Below, piece after piece: positions 9,022 through 16,970 of a stretch of DNA of 45,692 nucleotides (position 1 is the stretch's first letter; each line of letters opens with the position of its first letter). The translations under genes were made by a program, and so were the position numbers. Under the pieces are notes generated by a model. It did no database searches. It was not told the origin of the DNA and worked only from the letters and a program-made list of their open reading frames with translations. Location of the stretch: positions 1-45,692 of IMG/VR virus record IMGVR_UViG_3300036770_003106; one strand, given 5' to 3'. Origin of the DNA: a virus.

Positions 9022-9786
9022 TTAAGCGGCAATGGGGATGAGTTTTTCGAGATTCTCAATCTTCATCTCAATCTCGTCAGGACAACCGTAACGGTTCTTT
9101 GCGGCATAGGCGGGATTCTCAACAAAGTGCAGCAGCCGCTCGCCGGTCGTCACGCCTCGGGTCTTTTGATTGTTGAACCCGGTGTCAGACTTGCGGATGA
9201 TGACTTTGAACGCCGCGAACGCTATGACGTCCGCCCACTCCTGCAGCAGCGCGTTGCAGCGGTTGGGGAGTTTGGGCTGATAACGGTCATACGGCTCGGT
9301 GCGAGGGTCTTCGAACTTCACCACCGCCGCATGCGCAATCAGCACCACGTTCATCCCGCGCTTGAGCCGTAGCACGTCTAGCCCCTGCAGGATCTCACGA
9401 AACTCCTCCGCGACGAGCATCTGCCCCTTGCCGTAGGCGAGGTCTTTAGCCTCATGCGAGGACTCCACATTGCTCACGATGAGCGGCTCAATCAGCCAGT
9501 CAACCGAGTCAACAACCACGGTTTTGAACTGATGGTCTTCTTTGATCAACGTCTTAATGCTATCAACCACGTCGCTGATTTTCATCGCTCGGGGAAAGCT
9601 CGTCACGTCTAGCGAGTCGAGACCGTCCTCGGTGCTAATGAAAATCGGGCTCGGAAACTGGCTAGCGAGCGTCGACTTACCTATCCCGTGACCGCCGTAA
9701 ATGACGAAACGCGGCGGAACGGCTTGCTTACCCCGGCGCAGCGTGTCCTGCCAACTGCTGGGGGCGGGTTGCTTCTCTTTTGACAT
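9022..9786 (-). CDS. Sak4-like RecA-fold ATPase (AAA_24 type)
   Basis: A 254-residue P-loop ATPase. Walker A is GGHGIGKST (near residues 31-39) and Walker B is TVVVDSVDWL. RecA-like sensor features include VVLIAHAAVV. Phage proteins of this type (Sak4 group) assist single-strand annealing with a partner SSB; the DUF669 gene next door is the likely partner. The start is the ATG at 9786, preceded by AAGGAG; a longer frame reaching 9864 would run into the neighbouring gene and lacks a ribosome site. The C-terminus (VENPAYAAKNRYGCPDEIE) is the usual end of this family. Confidence 0.85.
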   Translation of the reverse strand: MSKEKQPAPSSWQDTLRRGKQAVPPRFVIYGGHGIGKSTLASQFPSPIFISTEDGLDSLDVTSFPRAMKISDVVDSIKTLIKEDHQFKTVVVDSVDWLIEPLIVSNVESSHEAKDLAYGKGQMLVAEEFREILQGLDVLRLKRGMNVVLIAHAAVVKFEDPRTEPYDRYQPKLPNRCNALLQEWADVIAFAAFKVIIRKSDTGFNNQKTRGVTTGERLLHFVENPAYAAKNRYGCPDEIEMKIENLEKLIPIAA

Positions 9787-9814
9787 TTTGTTTCTCCTTT
9801 CTGAGTAGAGGCGG

Positions 9815-10186
9815 TTAGTCGTCCGCCGTTGCGAAATCGTCGTAGTCCTCGGCACCCTGCCCAAAGTCCCACTGATGTGTGATGTACTGGAACAGTTCGC
9901 GGTCCCAGCTCAAGAGGTTCAACTTGTAGTCCTGCTCGGTGACCAGCGCGGCGCATATGGCGCATAGCGACGGATCCCCAACCATCAGCAGGTAGTCCCC
10001 CGGCTCCCATTCGCTCAGCACCCGCCGCGCTTTAGCGATCATCATGCGAGTGTTGTACGGTTTGCGGGGGCGGCTAAACACCGCCCTCAGCTGACCGAAG
10101 CGCCGGGCGTCGCTGAGGTCTTTGCTGTTGTCGACCTGAACGACGAATACGGTGCGGGTGTTACCGGGTTGTTGTGATGTTGTCAT
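9815..10186 (-). CDS. Conserved phage protein of unknown function
   Basis: A 123-residue acidic protein starting at the ATG at 10186, with AGGAA upstream, and overlapping the end of the polymerase gene by 26 bases. The sequence has a TVFVVQVDNSKDLSDARRFGQL strand-helix start, then YNTRMMIAKARRVL, YLLMVGDPSLCAICAALVTE and a tail rich in Asp (EDYDDFATADD). I have the impression that similar proteins are common next to replication genes of environmental phages. The fold could be a small alpha/beta domain. No catalytic residues can be named. Linkage suggests a replication or recombination accessory role. Confidence 0.65.
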   Translation of the reverse strand: MTTSQQPGNTRTVFVVQVDNSKDLSDARRFGQLRAVFSRPRKPYNTRMMIAKARRVLSEWEPGDYLLMVGDPSLCAICAALVTEQDYKLNLLSWDRELFQYITHQWDFGQGAEDYDDFATADD

Positions 10187-12011
10187 TTTTGCGTTTCCTA
10201 GGTTGTTTAGGCGGCGGAGCGATGAGCGCGAGCTCTTCGGGAGTAAGATAGCTTTCGCAACCCACCGCCACTGCGATCTTGATAGCTTCTTTTCGATACC
10301 ACGTGTAGTCGAGATCAGCCGGGTGTTTAACAAAGTCCTCCACGGTCATGCAGGCTCGGGCACCGTCGGTCTTAGGCACTTTGTTATTGTTCTTGAGGTA
10401 GCGTATCGGCTCGAGCGCCGGGTCGTTTGATTGATACCACCGCACCACGCGACCCAAGTATTGCCCCGCCTGAGCGCCGCCACCCGTGACGTTACGCGCT
10501 GAGATGAAATCGCGAAACGGCGCAGCGTATATCGTGTCGAGCAGCGGGGTGCCTCGGGCCAACCACTGCCCCACGGCATCGGCGCAGACTTGCGCGGTGG
10601 GGTTTTTCTTGAGCGACAACGGCGCGTAAATACCTTTAACTTTTAGCGAACGGTCAGGTTTGACGGCGATGTAATTGTTGACGTCCTTTAGCGCAAGAAC
10701 ACGGTACGGCGTAAACTCGAACACAAACCGCGAAACCTCGCTAAAGCGACCGATGACTTTCTGAATCGTAGTCTCAAGCGACGCGTGATACCGAATAGCG
10801 ATTCCGTCGGTGTTGGCTGAGAGCGTCACAGCCCCCGCGAGCTCCAACCACTCGATGAGCATCAGCAACGTAAACTGACCCGTAAGGGTAACAGCCAACA
10901 TCAGGTCCGGCGAGTACAACACCGAGTATCGGCTAGCGAGTTTGCCGAACGTGCCGTTCAAAGAAATCTTGAGCGTCTCGCCCGTAGTCTTATCGCCAGA
11001 ACGCTTGGCTTCTAGCCGCCGTTCGTAGATCTTACGATACTCGCGTACGAAGTCCTCACCGAGCCCAGCAGGCACAAAACCGCACTCCAGAATGATACTG
11101 GGGTAGAAGCTAGCGGCGTCAATATCACAGATGACGTCGACCCCCGCAACGTGACAAACTTTTCGGTCATGAACACTGTGTATACCCCCCACGCCGAGTT
11201 GATACTCCCCGTGGCCGAACGGGATAGTGGTGTGCCCTAGGAACTCAGGCAGGACAACGTGCCCGGTACTGGGGTTCATCTCGAACGTGTGCGCCGCCAC
11301 GCGCTCAAGAAGCTGTTGAAGTGCCGCGTCTTGGAACTTCAAGAACTTAGGCGGTGTATAGCGCACGCTCTTCGGCACTTCGTTTTCGCGACGCTCGAGT
11401 CTCATGCTGCTGATATAAGCCTGCTCGGCCATTTGGGAATCGGACTTGCTGCGCATGTCGGTTCCATAACGCCGGCTCATCTCAACGCGCAGCAACACTT
11501 CTTTCTCAAGGTGCCGTAGAAGCTCCGCCGTGGTTTCTACGTCATTGTGGCAGTATTCTAAAAGAACCGTCTCCTGCTCGGGACGTATCAGGTCGTTATG
11601 GTGAATGGGCAAGTCTTGGAGCCGGGGCATATGCATCCGCGCCCCGTAGGCCTTTAGGCTTACGAATGACGGGGCTACCTCAATGAGGTCAATCCAATCA
11701 AATCGCACTTCGGGCAACATAAACTTACGCATCGCGGCCCAAGGCGCTAGGCGGTTGCTGATGATATCGTCGGCGATGCGTTTGATTTCAGCCTCTGTGC
11801 GGGTGTTGCAGAACGCCGCCACAATGATGTTGTCGAACTCCCGCGAGTTGAACCCTACAAACGTACCCCCAGAGGTGAGCAGCTTTTTGAGTCGCGCAGG
11901 AGCCTCTGGCTCGTGACGCCAAAGGTCGAACCACTCGCCGGTGTCTACGTTTTTGGCGCAGAACAACGTGCGGTTTCGGTAAGTCTCAGTATCAAACACC
12001 CAAGTGCTCAT
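10161..12011 (-). CDS. Family B DNA polymerase with 3'-5' exonuclease
   Basis: A 616-residue replicative polymerase. The exonuclease domain shows Exo I (D7, E9 in FDTET), Exo II (GFNSREFDN, residues 53-61) and Exo III (YCHNDVETT, 153-161). Polymerase motif A is DIDAASFYPSII (296-307) and motif B is TLKISLNGTFGKL (346-358). Motif C reads SANTDGIAI (398-406), so the usual YxDTDS is replaced by NTDG with one acidic residue kept. The length is that of compact viral family B enzymes. The ATG overlaps the stop of the upstream gene (ATGA), which indicates translational coupling. Confidence 0.88.
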   Translation of the reverse strand: MSTWVFDTETYRNRTLFCAKNVDTGEWFDLWRHEPEAPARLKKLLTSGGTFVGFNSREFDNIIVAAFCNTRTEAEIKRIADDIISNRLAPWAAMRKFMLPEVRFDWIDLIEVAPSFVSLKAYGARMHMPRLQDLPIHHNDLIRPEQETVLLEYCHNDVETTAELLRHLEKEVLLRVEMSRRYGTDMRSKSDSQMAEQAYISSMRLERRENEVPKSVRYTPPKFLKFQDAALQQLLERVAAHTFEMNPSTGHVVLPEFLGHTTIPFGHGEYQLGVGGIHSVHDRKVCHVAGVDVICDIDAASFYPSIILECGFVPAGLGEDFVREYRKIYERRLEAKRSGDKTTGETLKISLNGTFGKLASRYSVLYSPDLMLAVTLTGQFTLLMLIEWLELAGAVTLSANTDGIAIRYHASLETTIQKVIGRFSEVSRFVFEFTPYRVLALKDVNNYIAVKPDRSLKVKGIYAPLSLKKNPTAQVCADAVGQWLARGTPLLDTIYAAPFRDFISARNVTGGGAQAGQYLGRVVRWYQSNDPALEPIRYLKNNNKVPKTDGARACMTVEDFVKHPADLDYTWYRKEAIKIAVAVGCESYLTPEELALIAPPPKQPRKRKNDNITTTR

Positions 12012-12265
12012 CTGTCTTGATTGGTGTAGCTGGAAGTAGGCTCAGCACCTTCGGACTGCTCAGTGTGTCGAGCGATCTCGATATATTTCTCAAGGAAGTG
12101 TTGCGCTTTAAGCAGGTCCGTGAGACCGTTCTTACGTTTCCAACGTGTTACATACTTAGTGATCTGGCCCTGAAAGTAGTCAAGGTCGTTAGCGACGACA
12201 TAATCCCAATGCTGAATGCCTGAACGGTAGTGTGAGCCGGCGACTTGTTTTTCGTTAGCGCTCAT
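12008..12265 (-). CDS. DUF3310 protein
   Basis: An 85-residue protein with the DUF3310 signature: VAGSHYRSGIQHWDYVVAND followed by YFQGQITKYVTRWKRKNGLTDLLKAQHFLEKYIE. The family is widespread in phages, often called nucleotide kinase-like without proof, and lies near nucleotide metabolism and replication genes. The start is the ATG at 12265 with AAAGGG upstream; the frame extends further but without a ribosome site. It overlaps both neighbours, by 11 bases upstream and by ATGA with the polymerase. Confidence 0.82.
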   Translation of the reverse strand: MSANEKQVAGSHYRSGIQHWDYVVANDLDYFQGQITKYVTRWKRKNGLTDLLKAQHFLEKYIEIARHTEQSEGAEPTSSYTNQDR

Positions 12266-12749
12266 AACGTAACCCTTTAATGGTGTTGAAAAGGTCAAGC
12301 TCACGCCCTACCAAAATTAGCTCATGGGCGTAAGCAACATAACGGTCGTGGACTTCGAGCATCCGCCGGTTGCCGAGCTGAACCTCGCGTAGGCAAAACA
12401 CCGCCCCGTGAGCTATGTCGGCGAGCTTGAGCGTGCGCTGATCGCAGGCGTTGAGCTCGGGGTACGCGATTCCGGCATCGAGCATTAGCCGCCGCTCGAG
12501 TTTATCAACTTGATCGCCTATGCCGTATTCGCGTTTCGCCGGTGAGGGGATGTCGCCCGTGTGCTGCTCGGCGAGATCATGAAACAGCGCAGCCAAAATC
12601 AGCTGGCGGCTAGCGTCCGGGTTCAGCAGTAGAGTAAAACACGCAACACCATGCGAATGGTGACCGACGGTTTCGTTTTGCAGCGTTGTGAGCGTGTGAA
12701 AGCGTTTGACTTCGCTTCCGTTAATGATGAACTGAAGGGTTTTTCTCAT
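12255..12749 (-). CDS. HD-domain phosphohydrolase, YfbR-like 5'-nucleotidase
   Basis: A 164-residue HD enzyme. The metal-binding residues are visible in HHSHGVACF, LFHDLAEQHTGDIPSPAK and LKLADIAHGA. YfbR-type enzymes remove the 5' phosphate from deoxynucleoside monophosphates. In a phage that may replace thymidine, such an enzyme could drain dTMP or another competing dNMP; that is inference. It lies between the TS-family gene and the DUF3310 and polymerase genes. No strong ribosome site is seen before the ATG. A 72-base gap with a possible promoter separates it from the TS homologue. Confidence 0.84.
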   Translation of the reverse strand: MRKTLQFIINGSEVKRFHTLTTLQNETVGHHSHGVACFTLLLNPDASRQLILAALFHDLAEQHTGDIPSPAKREYGIGDQVDKLERRLMLDAGIAYPELNACDQRTLKLADIAHGAVFCLREVQLGNRRMLEVHDRYVAYAHELILVGRELDLFNTIKGLRYER

Positions 12750-12791
12750 TTCGGTAGTCTTGAGTTAAAAGTTATAAAGCTAGAGTATAAA

Positions 12792-12819
12792 AGTATAAGC
12801 CGCATTTCCTGAAACGCAA
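12792..12819 (-). promoter_or_regulatory. Possible leftward promoter before the HD and polymerase genes
   Basis: On the minus strand TTGCGT (12814-12819) and TATACT (12792-12797) are separated by 16 bases; a second TATACT copy lies at 12784-12789. This is in one of the few gaps of the leftward operon. The -35 match is weak, so the call is tentative. Confidence 0.3.
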
Positions 12820-12821
12820 AA

Positions 12822-13811
12822 TTAGCGTCTCCGAGCCGCTTCGCGTCGCTCAACCCAGTCCATAGCAGCGCTGCGCCAGTCGGTAGCACGAACCGAAGCT
12901 GCCTCAGCCCGGCCAGTCTCTCCTGCTCGCCGAGCCGCACTGACCATAGCCATCGGGCGGGCGACTTCGCTCAGGAAAGTGTTACGGTACGGGTTGTTAG
13001 CCAGCGGGTCAACGCAGAACCACTCGCATTCGTAAAGGAACAGTTGCGGGTCCGGCTCGGTCATCAGCGGGCGTGGTGTAACCATTCCCCGCCAGTAACG
13101 ATCAAAGTCACCGGCCTGGGGCGGTAGCGTAATGTACTGGTCAGCTTTGTAGAGATTGCGATAAAGGTGAAGATTCGCGCTCACTTGGCGGTAAACTCCT
13201 AATGGAACCTGAAGTGCTGTGGCGACAAACTCCTGCAGCACGCTAAAGTGAACAACATTAGCACCAAGCGCACCCCACCAGATGTCGTTGCTACGGTTCA
13301 GCACGGTCATGTCGAGCTGCCCGGCTTGAGTTTCAAAGATCACTTGCGTGTTGCAGGCTTTGTCGTTGGTTGTCCTTGTAAGATCGGCAGCGTCCCAGAT
13401 CTGCACCACCGCCTGACGACTTCGGGGGTCGCGACGTAATACGTCTATCACTGCGAGCAATTGGTCAAAGCCGAAGTGCCGACGCCATCGGTAACCGTAT
13501 GCAGCGTTAAACGTTACGCCGTCGTCGCTGTATTGCCGGATGCGGCTGTTAAACCGCTCCAGAAACGCGACGTCATTGCGCCCCGCCAACATCCAAATCG
13601 ATTCCATCAAATGGAAGATCGGATTGGCGTCGCGCCCTTCGTGGAACAATACGCGCTCTTGAGGCTTGAGGTACGTGATGATGAACGTATCGGTAAAAGT
13701 AATTGCCGGACCGTTACGCGTATTGCGCTCGTGTGTAGGATACGTGCGGAGCTTCCAGAAAACCTCCGCGAAGGCCTCGTTGACGTTCGTTGCGGTGATT
13801 GTGTAGGCCAT
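12822..13811 (-). CDS. Thymidylate synthase homologue, probable dUMP hydroxymethylase
   Basis: A 329-residue member of the ThyA family. C153 in KACNTQ is the nucleophile; NRSND (172-176) binds phosphate; N185 in WWGALGANVVHFS aligns with the base-contacting Asn that favours dUMP over dCMP. Blocks such as MESIWMLAGRNDVAFL and SDDGVTFNAAYGYRWR match phage TS homologues found in operons with 5-hmdU DNA kinases rather than cellular ThyA. In those phages the enzyme makes 5-hydroxymethyl-dUMP. The start is the ATG at 13811 with AAGGAG ten bases upstream, 4 bases after the previous stop. Plain TS activity cannot be excluded from sequence. Confidence 0.8.
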   Translation of the reverse strand: MAYTITATNVNEAFAEVFWKLRTYPTHERNTRNGPAITFTDTFIITYLKPQERVLFHEGRDANPIFHLMESIWMLAGRNDVAFLERFNSRIRQYSDDGVTFNAAYGYRWRRHFGFDQLLAVIDVLRRDPRSRQAVVQIWDAADLTRTTNDKACNTQVIFETQAGQLDMTVLNRSNDIWWGALGANVVHFSVLQEFVATALQVPLGVYRQVSANLHLYRNLYKADQYITLPPQAGDFDRYWRGMVTPRPLMTEPDPQLFLYECEWFCVDPLANNPYRNTFLSEVARPMAMVSAARRAGETGRAEAASVRATDWRSAAMDWVERREAARRR

Positions 13812-13815
13812 GGTT

Positions 13816-14733
13816 TTAGAACTCCTTTTCGGGCTTGTAACGAGTTTTAGGCACACCCTCTCCAACCACAGTGCGTGCATACTTGCTGTATTCGCACATG
13901 ACGTTCTGCACATCATGAAGTGTGAGGTCAGTAATATCGAGCTGGGTTTCGATTGCGTTTTTGATCTCGATCAGTTTCTTGTTGAACTGGACTTGGTTCC
14001 AAGGCATCGTTGACTTACGACCCGTAAGATAGTTGAGCCCTTTAGTGCTGCCGGGGCCGATCGGAGCGTATGTGTAGAGGTCTTCTGCCGTGCCGAGCTG
14101 TTTTTCGGTATAGGTGAGGTCGGCAGCAACCTGCCCGGCCATAAACGTACTTAGCCCAAATGAAGCCGACAACGTGCTTACAAAGTTCTCGATGCGTGGC
14201 CGCTCGTAGTTCAGCTCTTCGATCAGCTGAGCATTGAGTTCGATAGCCGGTTCGATGATGTGCCGCGCCAATGCAAGACTTTTTATCCCGGCAGGTTCTT
14301 TGTTGGTAGGGTAGACCATATATGCCCCACCGTAAATCTTATCAACCTTGCGGCGATACGCTTCGATAAGGGCACTAAACACCTCGGGTGAAAACTTCTC
14401 AGGCGACACGGGTAACATTTTCTCGTAAACCAACACGCGCAGCGTAGGTGGCCAGTTGATCAGCCGCGCTATCAAAAGCGTAAACCACAAATCTGGCCGA
14501 TCGGCGTCAGGTTCTATGATGTGTTTGATGATCCATTTAGACACTCGGTCATCACGGCGGCGGATGTTCGTAAACTTGTAATCGCGCAGGGTGGGGTCCT
14601 CGGTCCATGGGGGCGGCAGTTTGTTTTCACGTGAAATGCGGATTACCTCTCGCTCCCAAACAAAATACAGCAACCCTTCGATTGACGCGATTTTATCGGC
14701 GGTGGGCGGCCCGTAGGGGCAGTCTTCGATCAT
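13816..14733 (-). CDS. HMUDK helical-domain / aGPT-PPlase-type DNA base hypermodification protein
   Basis: A 305-residue protein. The N-terminal block (residues 21-70) reads LLYFVWEREVIRISRENK, PPPWTEDPTLRDYKFTNI and RRRDDRVSKWI. This is the signature of the family described by Iyer and Aravind as alpha-glutamyl/putrescinyl thymine pyrophosphorylase, also named the 5-hmdU DNA kinase helical domain. It is usually encoded with, or fused to, the 5-hmdU kinase and helps build modified thymine. The ATG overlaps the stop of the kinase gene (ATGA), so the two products are made together. Its exact reaction is not settled; the family assignment is strong. Confidence 0.8.
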   Translation of the reverse strand: MIEDCPYGPPTADKIASIEGLLYFVWEREVIRISRENKLPPPWTEDPTLRDYKFTNIRRRDDRVSKWIIKHIIEPDADRPDLWFTLLIARLINWPPTLRVLVYEKMLPVSPEKFSPEVFSALIEAYRRKVDKIYGGAYMVYPTNKEPAGIKSLALARHIIEPAIELNAQLIEELNYERPRIENFVSTLSASFGLSTFMAGQVAADLTYTEKQLGTAEDLYTYAPIGPGSTKGLNYLTGRKSTMPWNQVQFNKKLIEIKNAIETQLDITDLTLHDVQNVMCEYSKYARTVVGEGVPKTRYKPEKEF

Positions 14734-15296
14734 GCTTCGAACTCCTCGAAAATAGTCATCAGCTGAGGGTGAGGGTCAGCGTAGTCAATGAGTCGCACGT
14801 CGTAACCCGCATTGCGTAAATTTTTGTAGCAGTTCACTACCGAATGGAACTTTTCGACAAGATTCTTAGGGTCGAACGGTTTTTCGTTACCGGCAGTCAA
14901 GCGACGCTGTTTGACGCGCTCAATACACAGCTCGAGCGGTGTGTTCATAAACGCATATACCGCGCAGCCTGTGGGGTGCACGGCTTGGGTGACTTGTCCG
15001 CCTAGTCCGCTGTTGGAGACCAACGCCCCTTCGTAAAGCACATGTCCTAATGGGTGAGCTTTCAACACGCGCTGAGCTATTTCAGCTTGAGTTTTGATCG
15101 CGTCAGTGCCGCCGCAAACATTGTCATATTTGCCGATGACGTAAACCGGGGTGCGTAGGGTGGGAACGTCTACACGATAGCCGGCTATCTTATCTTTGCT
15201 CATTAACGCCTCAGCGCCGTAGTCAAGAAACCGCCTAACGGCTGTGGTTTTACCTGAACCGAACGTGCCTGATATGCGCAAGATGACATTTCGCAT
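14730..15296 (-). CDS. 5-hydroxymethyl-dU DNA kinase (HMUDK)
   Basis: A 188-residue P-loop kinase. Walker A is GTFGSGKT (10-17). The segment GKYDNVCGGTDAI (55-67) and YEGALVSNS match the phage 5-hmdU DNA kinases, which phosphorylate the hydroxymethyl group of 5-hmdU in DNA so that an amino acid can be attached. The C-terminal half has the usual kinase LID-like RVKQRR and the FEEFEA end. It lies upstream of the helical-domain protein with ATGA overlap, and 21 bases downstream of the transferase gene. Ordinary nucleotide kinases lack the CGGxD block, so the specific call is favoured. Confidence 0.82.
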   Translation of the reverse strand: MRNVILRISGTFGSGKTTAVRRFLDYGAEALMSKDKIAGYRVDVPTLRTPVYVIGKYDNVCGGTDAIKTQAEIAQRVLKAHPLGHVLYEGALVSNSGLGGQVTQAVHPTGCAVYAFMNTPLELCIERVKQRRLTAGNEKPFDPKNLVEKFHSVVNCYKNLRNAGYDVRLIDYADPHPQLMTIFEEFEA

Positions 15297-15317
15297 GTTA
15301 GTTTTCCAGTTGTTTCG

Positions 15318-16322
15318 TTATAAAAAGTGTTCAGCGCGATAGGGCTGACCTGTAGTTGGAAATATACGCGCTTTTTCTTTCAAAGACAATCGCTTTGTTT
15401 CACATTCAGCGCGTAACCATTCAGGCAGCTCCAGACTACGTATGTCTTTGAACACCGCCGTGACTTCGCTCAAACCTCGGGCATCGGCCCACTCGATACG
15501 CTCCCAAGCCATATCGGCGTAAACGCCGGGGTAACGCCGCCCGAAGAAATGATTTTTAAATGTGCACAAGTTGCTCTCGAGCGTAAAGTTATTTACGTTC
15601 GGAATGTCATGGTTCTGTTCAGAAAAGTCAAAAAGAAGGTTGTCAGCCTCTCGACTCATCCACGTGCACATCCCTTCAAAGTTGAAATAGCTGCCGTCAA
15701 AACCGTTGCCCGCTCGCTTGTCCCAGACTAACTGGTCGTTACCCGTTAGAAACAACATACCGTTACGATGGGAACGGCTGCCTGATTTGTCGCTGAAAAG
15801 CAAGTCATCGCAGTCAGCCCCGAACCCGTTTAGGTAAACGTACTCGAGGTAAGAAAACGACGATAGTCGCCCAAACGAGTGGTATCGTCCTCGCACCAAC
15901 GCCCACAACTCGGCGTAGGTTTTTCCGCTGAGCATGGCGGCTTGCGAACCGCCGTGTTCAGCAACAAGGTTGGCGTAAGTTCGAATGGCTTCAGGGGTGT
16001 GTGTTTTCTGGTATCGCCGGTCGGTATCAAACTGTAACCGGTCCCACTCTGAATTAAACCAGTCGCTGAACTGCGTCAGCTTTGCATCAGGGGGTGGGAC
16101 TGACGGGAGACGTTTCGCAAGACTTATTGAAGTTATAGGGTTTTGCGTAAGACCATTTAAAAACGCAAACCAAAGACGCTGCTCAGCATCCCAATCGTAA
16201 CGTCGCGCCAGCTCCGGCATGTACAGGTATACCAACCCCGGCATCACACCGTAAGTCAAGTTCAGACCGTAGAGTTTGTCGAAATATTCGCGGCGGTTTT
16301 CCCGCAGTCGGTAATCGTTCAC
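15318..16322 (-). CDS. aGPT-PPlase2-type amino acid:DNA transferase candidate
   Basis: A 334-residue protein. WFAFLNGLTQNPITS (51-65) and FSDKSGSRSHRNGMLFLTGND (176-196) match blocks I associate with the aGPT-PPlase2 group. In phages ViI and M6 members of that group act as amino acid:DNA transferases, replacing the phosphate of phosphomethyl-dU with an amino acid. The start chosen is the GTG at 16322, which overlaps the stop of the upstream small gene as GTGA; a GTG four codons earlier is possible. It is likely co-translated with the kinase and helical-domain genes. The group is recognised from motifs only, with no alignment, and the amino acid used cannot be read from sequence. Confidence 0.7.
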   Translation of the reverse strand: MNDYRLRENRREYFDKLYGLNLTYGVMPGLVYLYMPELARRYDWDAEQRLWFAFLNGLTQNPITSISLAKRLPSVPPPDAKLTQFSDWFNSEWDRLQFDTDRRYQKTHTPEAIRTYANLVAEHGGSQAAMLSGKTYAELWALVRGRYHSFGRLSSFSYLEYVYLNGFGADCDDLLFSDKSGSRSHRNGMLFLTGNDQLVWDKRAGNGFDGSYFNFEGMCTWMSREADNLLFDFSEQNHDIPNVNNFTLESNLCTFKNHFFGRRYPGVYADMAWERIEWADARGLSEVTAVFKDIRSLELPEWLRAECETKRLSLKEKARIFPTTGQPYRAEHFL

Positions 16323-16474
16323 AGCAGCCCCCACCCGAAGTTAAACAACGCCGACATGACGCGGCAAAACGCTCCGGCCAGAACTGTACCCGCCGCGATA
16401 AGCGCCACCCAACTCAACAACCAGAGGGCGAAAAACCCTCCGCTGTCAAAAACGCTTCGACTACGACGGTTCAT
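16319..16474 (-). CDS. 51-residue membrane peptide inside the hypermodification operon
   Basis: A short gene encoding 51 residues, starting MNRRSRSVFDSGGFF and ending NFGWGLL. The start is basic (three Arg in the first six residues), followed by a hydrophobic helix (about residues 14-37, ALWLLSWVALIAAGTVLAGAF) and an aromatic amphipathic end. The ATG overlaps the upstream stop (ATGA) and its TGA overlaps the GTG of the transferase gene, so it fits exactly between two genes and leaves no spare bases. That tight fit is the main evidence that it is real. It could be a holin-like or membrane-anchoring peptide; the function is unknown. Confidence 0.65.
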   Translation of the reverse strand: MNRRSRSVFDSGGFFALWLLSWVALIAAGTVLAGAFCRVMSALFNFGWGLL

Positions 16475-16950
16475 TTTGGAGTTCCTGATAAGCTGACGAG
16501 CTCAAACGAACGTCCGTTAATTTGAACCGTAGCCGGCTCGTTGGCTTTAGCTGCGGTATAAAGCTGTCGCGTTAAACGGTTTAACTGACCGCTACTCATC
16601 CAATCAGGATGAGCGCGGCGCATCCTCAAAGCGTTTTCCCAGACTTCGCCGGTTTCGATACAACGCACTCTTCGATCGGGCAGCCGTAATGAGTCACTCA
16701 TTGCAGGGCGTTTTACGTTACTAGAGGGGCGACGTTCCTTGGCTTTTACAACTTTGCCTGCAACTGACACTTGAAGTTTGTCCCACAACTCACGACAACG
16801 GTCAACGGCTCGCTGACGGTCTGAAAACGCCCGTACGCGGCGCTCAGCATACTTGTTGTGAAACTCGATGAGCTGCTCGATTGAGGCGGTCTCGAGCCAC
16901 GCGTAAAGTGATTCGCTAGTTTCGGTTTGATGGGGTTCGATGTTAAGCAT
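16471..16950 (-). CDS. Unknown early protein
   Basis: A 159-residue basic protein. The N-terminal half is helical and charged (LIEFHNKYAERRVRAFSDRQ, AVDRCRELWDKLQ); the middle is a Lys/Arg-rich linker; the C-terminal 60 residues (RCIETGEVWENALRMRRAHP, GQLNRLTRQLYTAAKANEP) look like a small helical DNA-binding-type domain. The start is the ATG at 16950, which has AGGAG nine bases upstream; a TTG eight codons earlier is less likely. It precedes the small membrane gene with an ATGA overlap. I do not recognise a named family. Confidence 0.6.
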   Translation of the reverse strand: MLNIEPHQTETSESLYAWLETASIEQLIEFHNKYAERRVRAFSDRQRAVDRCRELWDKLQVSVAGKVVKAKERRPSSNVKRPAMSDSLRLPDRRVRCIETGEVWENALRMRRAHPDWMSSGQLNRLTRQLYTAAKANEPATVQINGRSFELVSLSGTPK

Positions 16951-16970
16951 TTCAGTAATCTCCTGTGGTT

